Source of the DNA: JAFEBO01 sp044375915
Lineage (GTDB): Bacteria > Planctomycetota > Phycisphaerae > Phycisphaerales > UBA1924
Reading direction: 5' to 3'
NCBI GenBank assembly: GCA_044375915.1
Contig: JBILLU010000149.1
Location: 1 to 8,444, forward strand
DNA: 8,444 nt
The notes beneath the pieces were generated by a model that saw only the letters and a list, made by a program, of their open reading frames with translations, searched no databases and was not told the origin of the DNA. The position numbers and the translations under genes are program-made. This document shows, piece after piece, positions 1 to 7,655 of this stretch; position 1 is the stretch's first letter; every line of letters starts with the position of its first letter.

Positions 1-1
1 C

Positions 2-3000
2 AAGCGTGGACTGCCCATCGACAGCGACATCGTCGAGGTCGAACGCCGCCTCTACCGTGACGGCGACAGCGCGTATCTCATCAATGGCCGCAAGGCACGC
101 CTGCGCGACATCCGCGAGCTCTTCCTCGACACCGGCATCGGCGCCGACGCCTACTCGATCATCGAGCAGGGCAAGGTCGATCGCATGCTGCTCGCCAGCC
201 CGCAGGAACGCCGTGCGATCTTCGAGGAAGCCGCGGGCATCGCCAAGTACAAGCAGCGCCGCATCGAAGCATCCCGCAAGCTCGAGAAGACCGAGCAGAA
301 CCTGCTCACCACGCGCCAGCAACTCGAGAGCACCGAGCGCCGCCTGCGGCTGGTGAAGGGTCAGGCAGCCAAAGCCCGCAAGTTCCAGACCCTCGACGCG
401 GATCTCAAGTCCTGGCGCACCGCGCTCGCCTTCGAGCAGTACGACGACTTGCGCCAGCGCCTCGAAGGCTTGACCAGCCGTCAAGCCGATCTCGAAGCCC
501 GCCGGAACGAAGCGAACGCGGCCCTGGGAGAGCTCGAAATCGCGCGCCAGGCGTGCGATGAGGATCGCAACGCCAAGCAGGTGGCCAGCCGCACGCTCGA
601 TCAGGAACGCCTGAACGTCGCGTTCAGCGCATCGCAGGCGAGCCAACGCCGCGAGATGACGCAGCGGGCACTCGATGACCTGCTCACGCGGCTCGACACC
701 TACAAGACGCGTCTGACACCCATCGCCACGGAACTGACACGGCTGGGCTCGGCGCTGGCCGAGACGAGCGACTCGCTTGCGGAACATTCCGAAAAACGCG
801 ACGAGATGGAACGCTCGATGCAGGCCCTTGCCTCTGAGCGTTCGGCCCTGAGCGGCGATGTGCAGGACCTGGAATCTCAGGCGGCCCAGAAACGCCGCGC
901 CATGCAGGAGATCGACCGCGAACGCGCCGGACTGATCGCCTCGGCCGACGCGGAGGACCGCCAGGCCACCAACCTGAACGAGCAGATCGCGGGCGTGGAA
1001 CGTCGACGGACGCAGATCGAGTCGACCCGGGCAACGCTGGAAGAGAACCGCGAAGCGGCGGCGAGCGCGATCACGGCCCAGACCGAACGGCTCAAGCATC
1101 TGGAGACCGACCTCGCCGCATCGAGCGGCGAACTCGAAGGCCTCAGCGGCGGCCGCGAGACGCTGACCAAGCGCGTCTCCGAACTGCAGCAGGACATCGC
1201 TCGCGTGGACAGCCGTCGGGCGACGCTCCGCGAGATGACCGAGAAGCACGTCGGTTACGCCGATGCCGTGCGCTCGGTGCTGCAGGCACGCTCCGAAGGT
1301 CGCTTCGCCGGCGTCGTCGGCGCTCTGGCCGATCTGATCGACGCCGAGGCGTCGGTGATGCACGCGGTCGAGGCGTCCCTCGGCTCAACCCTGCAGGCGC
1401 TCGTGGTCGAATCGTCGCTGTCGCTGCCCTCGGCCGACGAACTCGCAAGCCTCGAAGGCCGCGTTACGTTCCTGCCTCTGGACACCGTTGGCCGCAACAC
1501 CGCGGAGTTCCCTGGCAGCATCCGCGAGGTCGATCCCACGCTCGCCACCCGCGTCGTGCGCCTCGGCAGCCTCGTCCGCGGGCGCACCGACACGCTCACC
1601 GGCGCGATCCAGTCGCTCCTGGGCGAAACCTATCTGGTCGAATCGCTCGACAACGCGATCATGCTCAAGGCCAGCGGCGTCGTGCCCGTCACGGCACGCT
1701 TCGTGACCCGTGGCGGCATGGTGCTCGAAAACGACGGCCGCGTCGTCGCCGGTCCCCTCGGCGCCGACGGTGCCTCGGGCGTCGGCGTGCTCGAACGCCG
1801 CGAAGAACTCGCTCGCCTGGACGATCAGGCAACCCAGACCCGCGCCCTGCTCGACGCCGCCAAGAGCGAACTGGCCACCGTCAGCCAGGCCGCGGCCCAG
1901 GTCAGCGAACGCTGCGGCGAACTCCGCAAGCAGCTCCAGGAAGCCCAGCGCGAAGCGATCAGCAAGCAGTCGTCGCTCGATCGCTTCTCGGCGGACCTCG
2001 AGCGTCTGGCCCGCGATCTCGCCGACACGACGCAGCAGCACGACGCTCTCACGCAGCGTCGCGAGCGACTGACACGCGAATCCGGCGACCTGCGGGCCAA
2101 GGCCGCGAGCCTGGCGTCGCTGCTCGAAGATCAGGGCGTCGCAGTGCGCGAAGCCGAGGCCAAGGCCGGCGAGGCCCGCGCCAAGGTTGAAGCGATCCAG
2201 GAGAAGTACACCCAGGCCCGCGTCGAGGTCGAGCGGTTCAGCGCCCAAGCGAGTGCGGCACGCCGCGAGCTGTCACGCCTCGAACTGCAGCGCGACGAGC
2301 AGGAACGCTCCCGCCGCGAGTTCCAGCAGCACCTCGAGAACGGCCAGAGCAAGATCGGCGAGTTCCAGGAGCAGATCGCCGCGTGCGAAACCCAGATCGC
2401 CGCAGCGACCGTGCAGCTCGCGGAAGTGACATCACGAGCCGAGCTGGCTTCCAAGGAGTTCTCCGACGCCGGCGAATCGCTCGTCGCCATTAGCGATCAG
2501 CTGAACGCCGCACGCGAGCAGGCGATGAACCTCGAACGCGACTGGCACGCCTTGGAAGTGAGCCGTCGCGAGATCGAAGTGAAGCGGGAGACCATCGAAG
2601 AACGCACGCTCGAGGAACTGAAGTTGGACCTGGCGGGCAATTACGCCGAGCACCGCCGCCGCGTCGAAGCGGGTGAGGTGAACCGCGTGGACCTCGCCGC
2701 CGCGGCGAAGGCAATCGACGAGCTCCGCGACCAGATCAAGGCGCTGGGCAACGTCAACCTCGACGCCCTCGAAGAAGAAGGCACGCTCGAGGCCGCCAAC
2801 GAGAACCTCGTGAAGCAGGTGGCAGACCTCGATCAAGCCCGCGGCACGCTCATCGAACTCATCCAGAAACTCAACAACGTCAGCAAGGAACGCTTCGCCG
2901 GCGTGTTCACCCGCATCCAGGAGCAGTTCGGCGGCGGCGAGGGCATGTTCCGCAAGCTCTTCGGCGGCGGAAAGGCCGAAGTTCGCCTCATGCCCCTCGT

Positions 3001-3652
3001 GCGCGAAGTCGAACAGGCCGACGGCAGCGTCATCAAGGTCGAGACCGACGAGATCGACGTGCTCGAAAGCGGCATCGAAGTCGTCGCCAAGCCGCCGGGC
3101 AAGGAGCCCCGCAGCATCAGCCAGCTCTCCGGCGGCGAAAAGACCCTGACAGCCGTCGCGCTTCTCATGAGCATCTTCCGCAGTAAGCCCAGCTGCTTCT
3201 GCATCTTGGACGAAGTGGACGCCGCCCTCGACGAGAGCAACGTCCAGCGCTTCGGCGGCGTCGTCCGCCAGTTCACCGATCTCTCCCACTTCATCGTCAT
3301 CACCCACAACAAGCGGACCATGCAGGCCGCCGACACGCTCTTCGGCGTCACCATGCAGGAGCGCGGCGTCTCCACCCGAGTCCGGGTCAAGTTCGACCAG
3401 GTCGGCAAGGACGGCAGCGTCAAGGTCGATGCCCACGCCAAGCCCGAGGTCAAGCCCGAGGTCAAGCCCGAGGTCAAGCCCGAGGTCAAGCCCGAAGCCA
3501 AGCCCGAAGCCAAGCCCGAGCCGAAGCCCGAACCCAAGCCCGAGCCCGTCGTCGTGGCCGATGCCCCCACGCCCGCCGAGCCCGGTCCGCTGCGCCGGGC
3601 GCTCGCCGCGATGCACGAACAGACCCGCGAGAACGCAACAACCGACAACTGA
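2..3652 (+). CDS. smc: Chromosome partition/condensation ATPase SMC, 5'-partial, with KPE-repeat tail
   Basis: SMC is the ATP-driven, DNA-looping subunit of bacterial condensin. It acts as a homodimer on the nucleoid, normally with ScpA and ScpB, neither of which is in this window. The frame is open from the window edge, so the start codon and Walker A are missing; comparison from memory with B. subtilis SMC suggests about 90 lost residues. The 1216 visible residues begin inside the N-terminal head (YLING, FLDTGIG, YSIIEQGKVD, FEEAAGIAKYKQRR). An N-terminal coiled coil rich in Glu, Arg, Gln and Ala follows to about 415. The hinge lies at about 420-595 (GVVGAL at 437-442, GGMVLENDGRVVAG near 571-584). 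A returning coil runs to about 930. The C-terminal head has the ABC signature LSGGEK at 1042-1047, Walker B CFCILDE with D1070 and E1071, the D-loop ALDESN, and the H-loop histidine in VITHNKR. Bacterial SMCs usually stop soon after the RVKF strand. This one continues about 80 residues, including nine KPEx units. Identity is near certain; only the function of the tail is unknown. Confidence 0.98.
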   Translation, partial: KRGLPIDSDIVEVERRLYRDGDSAYLINGRKARLRDIRELFLDTGIGADAYSIIEQGKVDRMLLASPQERRAIFEEAAGIAKYKQRRIEASRKLEKTEQNLLTTRQQLESTERRLRLVKGQAAKARKFQTLDADLKSWRTALAFEQYDDLRQRLEGLTSRQADLEARRNEANAALGELEIARQACDEDRNAKQVASRTLDQERLNVAFSASQASQRREMTQRALDDLLTRLDTYKTRLTPIATELTRLGSALAETSDSLAEHSEKRDEMERSMQALASERSALSGDVQDLESQAAQKRRAMQEIDRERAGLIASADAEDRQATNLNEQIAGVERRRTQIESTRATLEENREAAASAITAQTERLKHLETDLAASSGELEGLSGGRETLTKRVSELQQDIARVDSRRATLREMTEKHVGYADAVRSVLQARSEGRFAGVVGALADLIDAEASVMHAVEASLGSTLQALVVESSLSLPSADELASLEGRVTFLPLDTVGRNTAEFPGSIREVDPTLATRVVRLGSLVRGRTDTLTGAIQSLLGETYLVESLDNAIMLKASGVVPVTARFVTRGGMVLENDGRVVAGPLGADGASGVGVLERREELARLDDQATQTRALLDAAKSELATVSQAAAQVSERCGELRKQLQEAQREAISKQSSLDRFSADLERLARDLADTTQQHDALTQRRERLTRESGDLRAKAASLASLLEDQGVAVREAEAKAGEARAKVEAIQEKYTQARVEVERFSAQASAARRELSRLELQRDEQERSRREFQQHLENGQSKIGEFQEQIAACETQIAAATVQLAEVTSRAELASKEFSDAGESLVAISDQLNAAREQAMNLERDWHALEVSRREIEVKRETIEERTLEELKLDLAGNYAEHRRRVEAGEVNRVDLAAAAKAIDELRDQIKALGNVNLDALEEEGTLEAANENLVKQVADLDQARGTLIELIQKLNNVSKERFAGVFTRIQEQFGGGEGMFRKLFGGGKAEVRLMPLVREVEQADGSVIKVETDEIDVLESGIEVVAKPPGKEPRSISQLSGGEKTLTAVALLMSIFRSKPSCFCILDEVDAALDESNVQRFGGVVRQFTDLSHFIVITHNKRTMQAADTLFGVTMQERGVSTRVRVKFDQVGKDGSVKVDAHAKPEVKPEVKPEVKPEVKPEAKPEAKPEPKPEPKPEPVVVADAPTPAEPGPLRRALAAMHEQTRENATTDN
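3440..3547 (+). repeat. In-frame 12-bp tandem repeat (9 units) encoding KPEx in the SMC tail
   Basis: Nine consecutive 12-bp units, each read as Lys-Pro-Glu-X, occupy visible SMC residues 1147-1182. The X position runs V,V,V,V,A,A,P,P,P. The first four units are identical at the DNA level (AAGCCCGAGGTC), units 5-6 are identical to each other (AAGCCCGAAGCC), and the last three differ from one another at the third or fourth codon. This gradient suggests recent slippage or unequal exchange at the 5' end of the array. The peptide should be an extended, charged, proline-rich linker with no fixed fold. Because the unit is 12 bp, gain or loss of copies would keep the frame. Confidence 0.95.
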
Positions 3653-3667
3653 ACAACGATCCGGTGC

Positions 3668-3697
3668 CGTTGGTCGGCGGCTCTGGGCCGACCAACG
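3668..3697 (+). terminator. Perfect 11-bp stem-loop after smc, possible terminator
   Basis: The left arm CGTTGGTCGGC (3668-3678) and right arm GCCGACCAACG (3687-3697) are exact reverse complements around an 8-base loop. The structure starts 15 bases after the smc stop codon, where a transcription terminator is expected. No run of T follows the right arm, so it is not a classical intrinsic terminator. It could instead be a 3'-end stabilising hairpin, a site where Rho-dependent termination is assisted, or an operator upstream of the next gene. The inverted repeat is directly visible; its role is inferred. Confidence 0.5.
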
Positions 3698-3800
3698 TCC
3701 GTGTGTTCAACGACGCAATCGCGGGTCGCCTCCAAGCAGTCGCCCCGTGGCCCCTTTGCAACCGACAACCACCTGACGCGATCGCTCGTACGCTGTACCG

Positions 3801-5804
3801 GTGACGTTCCTCGCCCCTACATCCGCGCTCCTCGCCGCGGCGGTCGTTCTGCCGCTGCTGGTCGCCATGTATCTGCTGAAACTCCGCCGCCGCCCGCTGC
3901 GTGTGAGCAGCATCCTGCTCTGGGAGAAGTTCGGCAGCGACATACAAGTCAACGTCCCGCTCGCTCGTCCACGGGCGAGCTGGCTCCTTCTGCTCCATGT
4001 CCTGATCGCCGCGGCGCTCATCGCGGCCGTCGGCCGCCCCGCCATCCCCGGTGCCGCAGGCTCCGGTGGCAAGCTCATCGTCGTCATCGATCGCTCCGCC
4101 AGCATGAGCGCCCTCGACAGCACCCGCGACGACGCACGCATCACCCGCCTCGATGAGGCCAAAGAACGTGCGGCCGCCGCCATCCAGCAGGCAGCCGCCT
4201 CGTCCGCCGCCGTCGCCATCGTGACGTTCGGCAGCGCCGCCCAGGTCGTCCGCGAATTCTCTCCCGATGCGGCCCAAGCCGTACGCGCCGTCCGCGAGAT
4301 CGCCCCGTCCGATCAGCCGGGCAACTTCGCCGCCGTGGCCGACGTCGTCCGTGCTCTGGTCTCGTCATTGGGCGAAAGCGAGTCCGGACCCGACGTCGAC
4401 GTCGTGCTCTTCAGCGACGGCGTCTTCGAAGCCTCGGCCGAATCCGCCGAAGCCGGCGGGCCAGCCATGCGTCTCGTCCGCGTCGGTACCCCGCCGGCCA
4501 ACATCAAGGACAACCTCGGCGTCGTCTCCATCGCCGCCCGTCGCATCGAGAGCGACCTCGAAGCCGTCGAGGTCTTCGCCCGCCTTCAGAACGCCGCTCG
4601 TGAACCCCGCATCGTGCCAGTCTCATTCGCCGTCAGCGGCCAGGTGCTGGAAACCCGCACCGTGACCGTGCCGGGAGCCAGCGCCGACGCCGCCGGCGAA
4701 CTCGCCGTCACGTTCGCGTGCCGCCCCCAAGGTCGCCAGCTCGCCACCGTGTCGCTCGCCGTTGATCCCTCCCGCGATCTCCTCGCGAGCGACAACTCCG
4801 CGTCGCTGCTGCTGAAGGGATTCATCCCCCCACGGATCGTGTTCGTCACTCGCCCCAGCACCGCGAGCGCCGCCAAGGGGAAGAGCACGCTTTCGGCCAG
4901 CTTCCTCCTCCAGAGCGTGCTCGCCGAACTCCGCCTCGGCGAACTCAATCGCGTGAGCCAGACCGAGTACGAAGAGCTGGCAGCAACCGGACAACTTCGC
5001 TTCTTTGACGCCGTGCTCCTCGACGGCTCCATCCCCAGCCGCACGCCGCCACTTCCGTCGCTTTCGATCAACGCCGGACTGCCGGAGTTGGAGTTGCGCC
5101 CCCCAACCACCGACGGCCCCGGACGCCCCGTGCTCGCGTGGTCGCGCTCACACCCGCTGCTCGAGTACATCACGCTCGACGGCGTCATCGTCTCGCGCTC
5201 CCGACCGCCCCGTGACGTCGGACCCGAATCGACCTTCGCCGTGCTCGCCCGCGGCGAGACGGGACCCCTGCTGCTCGCCCGCGATCAACCCGGCGATCCA
5301 CGCCGCATCGTGCTGACCTTCGACCTTGCCGATTCCAACTGGCCGATCGAACCGAGCTTCGCGATCTTCCTGAACGCCAGCATCGCATGGCTCACATCCA
5401 CCAGCGTCGCCGATGCGTCCCGGTCCTACACAACCACCGAGCCGATCGCGATCACGCCAACGACAGCCGCCTTCGAGCGAGTCGGCCGCGACCCCGGCGA
5501 AGCCCCGGTCACGCCTTCACCCGCCGGCCCACAATCCTCACTGGGCGTGCTCGATCGTGCCGGGGTCTACCTCTCGACGGCCTCGCCCGAAGCCTCCGCT
5601 CCTTCCGATCCCGTCGCGGTGAACCTTCTCAATCCGCTCGAGAGTGCCACGGCCACCAGCGACCGCGTCCTCATCGGCCGACGCACGCTCTCCGCCGCCG
5701 CATCCACGCCCGCCCCGCTGGAAATCTGGTGGTGGTTCCTTCTCGCCGCCCTCGGCTTTCTCATCGTCGAGTGGTACGTGTTCGCACGATCCGCGCGGGC
5801 ATAA
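3801..5804 (+). CDS. Membrane-anchored VWA-domain protein with BatA-type (aerotolerance regulator) N-terminus
   Basis: This 667-residue protein begins with an aerotolerance-regulator N-terminal domain (residues 1-80). It has a hydrophobic helix at about 4-23, the family's basic loop LLKLRRRPLRVSS and LLWEKF, and a second helix at about 61-78. A VWA domain follows with the metal-site motif D97-R-S99-A-S101 and the second acidic strand VVLFSDG (D206). The usual MIDAS threonine is not obvious; the loop reads PGNFAAV around N175. Residues about 345-520 resemble the glutamine-amidotransferase-like part of planctomycete VWA proteins (FFDAVLLDG at 401-409; FDLADSNWP from 507; FLNASIAWL). NLLNPLES at 608-615 precedes a C-terminal membrane helix at about 642-661. 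The basic loop suggests the bulk lies outside the cytoplasm. GTG at 3801 was chosen because the family N-terminus starts there; the next ATG would fall at the end of the first helix. No clear Shine-Dalgarno precedes it. Bat-type proteins usually sit beside MoxR and DUF58 genes, absent here. The specific role is unknown. Confidence 0.9.
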   Translation: MTFLAPTSALLAAAVVLPLLVAMYLLKLRRRPLRVSSILLWEKFGSDIQVNVPLARPRASWLLLLHVLIAAALIAAVGRPAIPGAAGSGGKLIVVIDRSASMSALDSTRDDARITRLDEAKERAAAAIQQAAASSAAVAIVTFGSAAQVVREFSPDAAQAVRAVREIAPSDQPGNFAAVADVVRALVSSLGESESGPDVDVVLFSDGVFEASAESAEAGGPAMRLVRVGTPPANIKDNLGVVSIAARRIESDLEAVEVFARLQNAAREPRIVPVSFAVSGQVLETRTVTVPGASADAAGELAVTFACRPQGRQLATVSLAVDPSRDLLASDNSASLLLKGFIPPRIVFVTRPSTASAAKGKSTLSASFLLQSVLAELRLGELNRVSQTEYEELAATGQLRFFDAVLLDGSIPSRTPPLPSLSINAGLPELELRPPTTDGPGRPVLAWSRSHPLLEYITLDGVIVSRSRPPRDVGPESTFAVLARGETGPLLLARDQPGDPRRIVLTFDLADSNWPIEPSFAIFLNASIAWLTSTSVADASRSYTTTEPIAITPTTAAFERVGRDPGEAPVTPSPAGPQSSLGVLDRAGVYLSTASPEASAPSDPVAVNLLNPLESATATSDRVLIGRRTLSAAASTPAPLEIWWWFLLAALGFLIVEWYVFARSARA

Positions 5805-6036
5805 TTGCATCGCCAGTCACGACCTCCGCCTTGCGCGTTGTCGCACCACAGCAACGACCCGTACGGATCGGTGTCGTGCACTCCCGCGTGTGGATCCGTT
5901 GAAGATATCTCCGTCGGAGCAGACGCCAGCGTCCCAAGGCCCCAAAACGCGGCAACCTTCCTCGATCACGCGATCTACGTGCCCCGCGGTTTCTACCATT
6001 CCGGCCCACCGCGATACAGCGGCGAAAGGACGTGCG
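5805..6036 (+). other. Intergenic gap upstream of the alkaline phosphatase, no recognised promoter
   Basis: This 232-bp gap separates the VWA gene from the phosphatase. Its length makes a separate promoter likely. I found no convincing -35/-10 pair and no PhoB-type direct repeats. The only small structures are a 5-bp inverted repeat CGTTG...CAACG around 5836-5856 and CTCCGTCGGAG near 5909-5919, both expected by chance in GC-rich DNA. The Shine-Dalgarno at the 3' end is the only supported signal. Confidence 0.5.
6023..6030 (+). promoter_or_regulatory. Ribosome binding site of the alkaline phosphatase gene
   Basis: The purine-rich sequence CGAAAGGA contains AAAGGA and ends six bases before the ATG at 6037. 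This is good Shine-Dalgarno spacing and fixes the phosphatase start. The same frame is open back to an ATG at 5644, which would overlap the VWA gene and place the Tat motif deep inside the protein. Confidence 0.7.
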
Positions 6037-7506
6037 ATGGAACTCGAACCGCGCCAACACGCGCCCGTGATCACGCCAGCGCCACACTCGCGCCGTGACT
6101 TTCTGGGGCTCTCCAGCGCCGCTGGCCTCGCCACAGCCGCGCTTTTCGCGCCCTCCTTCGCACGCGCCGTTGCCGATCGTCCCGCCGCGCCGACCCGCGA
6201 CACACCGGCACGCCGCGCCGCCAATGTCATCTTCATGGTCTCCGACGGCATGAGCTTCGGCACGCTCGGTCTCGCTGAGATCGTCCGCCGCACCCGCGAC
6301 AGCCGCGGCACGCACTGGCCCGCCCTCTGGCAACGCGACGGCGCCCGCCGCTGCGTTATGCGCACCGCCTCCGCCAACTCTCTCGTCACCGACTCGGCCG
6401 CCGCCGCCTCCGCCTGGGGCACCGGTGTCCACATCAACAACGACGCCGTCAACTTCACCCCCGACCGTCAGACCCCGGTCCCGATCCTCGTTCAAGCCAA
6501 GCAGAACGGCAAGGCAACAGGACTGGTCACCACAACCCGTGTCACCCACGCCACCCCTGCTGGCTTCATCGCCAACTGCCCCTCCCGAGCTCTCGAAGAC
6601 GAGATCGCAAGGCAAATCGCAGAACGCGGCGTCGACGTCGTGCTCGGCGGCGGCCTGAAGCACTTCCCCGCCACGCTGCGTTCCCAATTGGACGGCACAT
6701 CCGTCGTTCTCGGGTCAGACGCCTTGGCAGCAGCCGCGCCGCACACGCCCCTCCTGGGCTTGTTCGCAGACTCGCACTTGCCCTACGACTGCGACCGCGG
6801 CGCGAAGGACCCCTCGCTCGCGGAGCTGACCAAGGCAGCGCTGGCTCGGCTTGAGACGCGCCCCAACGGCTTTGTCCTCCAGATCGAAGGCGGCCGCGTC
6901 GATCACGCCGCCCACGCCAACGACGCCGGCTCGCTCGTCCACGATCAGCTCGCGTTCGACGATGCCCTGGGTGTCGTACTCGCCTGGCTCGAGAAGCGCG
7001 ACGACACGCTGCTTGTTGTCACCACCGACCACGGCAACGCCAACCCCGGCCTCACCCTTTACGGCCCGGAGAGCTTTCGCTGCGTCGAACGTCTCGGCCA
7101 GACCAAACACTCCTTCGAGTGGCTCTTCGAGCAGCTCGCCACCAAGCTCGGCTACGACGACCCCGTTGACAACTCCAAGTTCCGCAACGAGGACCGCATT
7201 CCCGCCCTCGTCCAGCAGGCAACCGGCATCGCCCTCCTTCCCGACGAGATCGCCGCCTTCACGCTTGCCCTCCGCGGCAAGCAGACCGCGCTCTTCCGCC
7301 CCATGTCCTCACCCGCCTGCGTTCTGGGCCAATGCCTTGCCAACCATCTCGGTGTCGCGTTCATGAGCCCCAATCACACCGCCGACTTGGTCGAGCTCAC
7401 CGCCTTCGGCCCCGGCAGCGAAATGATCCCGCCGTTCATCGACAATGTCGCTCTGCACGACGTGATGATCAAGACCCTCGACTTGGCGCCCGCCAAAGCA
7501 CTCTAA
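6037..7506 (+). CDS. Tat-exported alkaline phosphatase, PhoA family
   Basis: This 489-residue enzyme hydrolyses phosphate monoesters outside the cytoplasm to release inorganic phosphate. The N-terminus carries a twin-arginine signal, SRRDFLGLS at 18-26, then a hydrophobic stretch and a probable cleavage site after A44-V-A46. Tat export would let the enzyme load metals and fold before crossing the membrane. Expected active-site residues are all visible. The nucleophile is S120 in VTDSAAAASAWGTG, and R184 in NCPSRAL matches the phosphate-binding arginine. Zinc ligands are D289, H293 and H447 (site 1) and D70, D331 and H332 (site 2). The third metal site uses D70, T173 and E284. His171 and His290 stand where E. 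coli PhoA has Asp153 and Lys328, as in mammalian alkaline phosphatases. Residues about 340-430 contain a helical insertion before the NHTADLVELTAFGPG segment. Length is close to E. coli PhoA (471). ATG 6037 is supported by a Shine-Dalgarno and the Tat signal position. I could not recognise a Pho box upstream. Confidence 0.96.
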   Translation: MELEPRQHAPVITPAPHSRRDFLGLSSAAGLATAALFAPSFARAVADRPAAPTRDTPARRAANVIFMVSDGMSFGTLGLAEIVRRTRDSRGTHWPALWQRDGARRCVMRTASANSLVTDSAAAASAWGTGVHINNDAVNFTPDRQTPVPILVQAKQNGKATGLVTTTRVTHATPAGFIANCPSRALEDEIARQIAERGVDVVLGGGLKHFPATLRSQLDGTSVVLGSDALAAAAPHTPLLGLFADSHLPYDCDRGAKDPSLAELTKAALARLETRPNGFVLQIEGGRVDHAAHANDAGSLVHDQLAFDDALGVVLAWLEKRDDTLLVVTTDHGNANPGLTLYGPESFRCVERLGQTKHSFEWLFEQLATKLGYDDPVDNSKFRNEDRIPALVQQATGIALLPDEIAAFTLALRGKQTALFRPMSSPACVLGQCLANHLGVAFMSPNHTADLVELTAFGPGSEMIPPFIDNVALHDVMIKTLDLAPAKAL

Positions 7507-7655
7507 AGCACTGATACCGGGCTGCAAGCCTTCCCGCACGCAAGCGGAAGCAACACGAGCACACAGTCCTGCAGAAACGTTCGCGCTCAGATCGAGCGAC
7601 GCTGGTCGACCCGTAAACATCACGAGCCTCGTCGCACGAGCCGTGGCGCAACCGC
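7507..7655. other. Convergent intergenic gap
   Basis: This 149-bp stretch lies between the phosphatase stop and the stop of the - strand gene. It holds only short imperfect hairpins and a direct repeat of CACGAGCC (7621-7628 and 7635-7642). I see no coding potential and no strong terminator. Confidence 0.5.
7530..7550. terminator. Weak bulged hairpin in the convergent gap, possible terminator
   Basis: CTTCCCGC (7530-7537) can pair with GCGGAAG (7544-7550) as a 7-bp stem with one bulged C and a 6-base loop. It lies 23 bases after the phosphatase stop, between two convergent genes where terminators are needed. No T tract follows on either strand, and other 5-bp hairpins of similar quality occur nearby (7586-7600 and 7628-7640). 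The call rests mainly on position. Confidence 0.25.

Noticed and set aside
1385..2248. 287-codon open frame on the - strand
   Set aside because: It lies antisense to the SMC hinge and coiled coil, which are clearly coding, and the product is low-complexity with no recognisable motif.
2432..3616. 394-codon open frame on the - strand, with GLDL-type repeats
   Set aside because: It is antisense to conserved SMC sequence; its Gly/Leu repeats are the reverse reading of the KPE units. Long antisense frames are common in GC-rich genes.
3756..3794. Possible promoter TTGCAA...TACGCT ahead of the VWA gene
   Set aside because: The spacing between the two elements is about 27 bases, far from the usual 17, and the -10 match is poor.
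5644..6036. A longer phosphatase starting at the ATG at 5644, adding 131 residues
   Set aside because: It overlaps the VWA gene by 161 bp in another frame, the added residues are low-complexity Pro/Ser/Arg, and it would bury the Tat signal. ATG 6037 has a good Shine-Dalgarno.
5761..6687. 308-codon open frame on the - strand across the phosphatase start
   Set aside because: It covers the intergenic gap and the antisense of conserved phosphatase motifs, with Arg/Gly/Ala-rich composition typical of a shadow frame.
7628..7640. CTCGT-CGC-ACGAG hairpin in the convergent gap
   Set aside because: A 5-bp stem with a 3-base loop and no T tract is expected by chance in this base composition.
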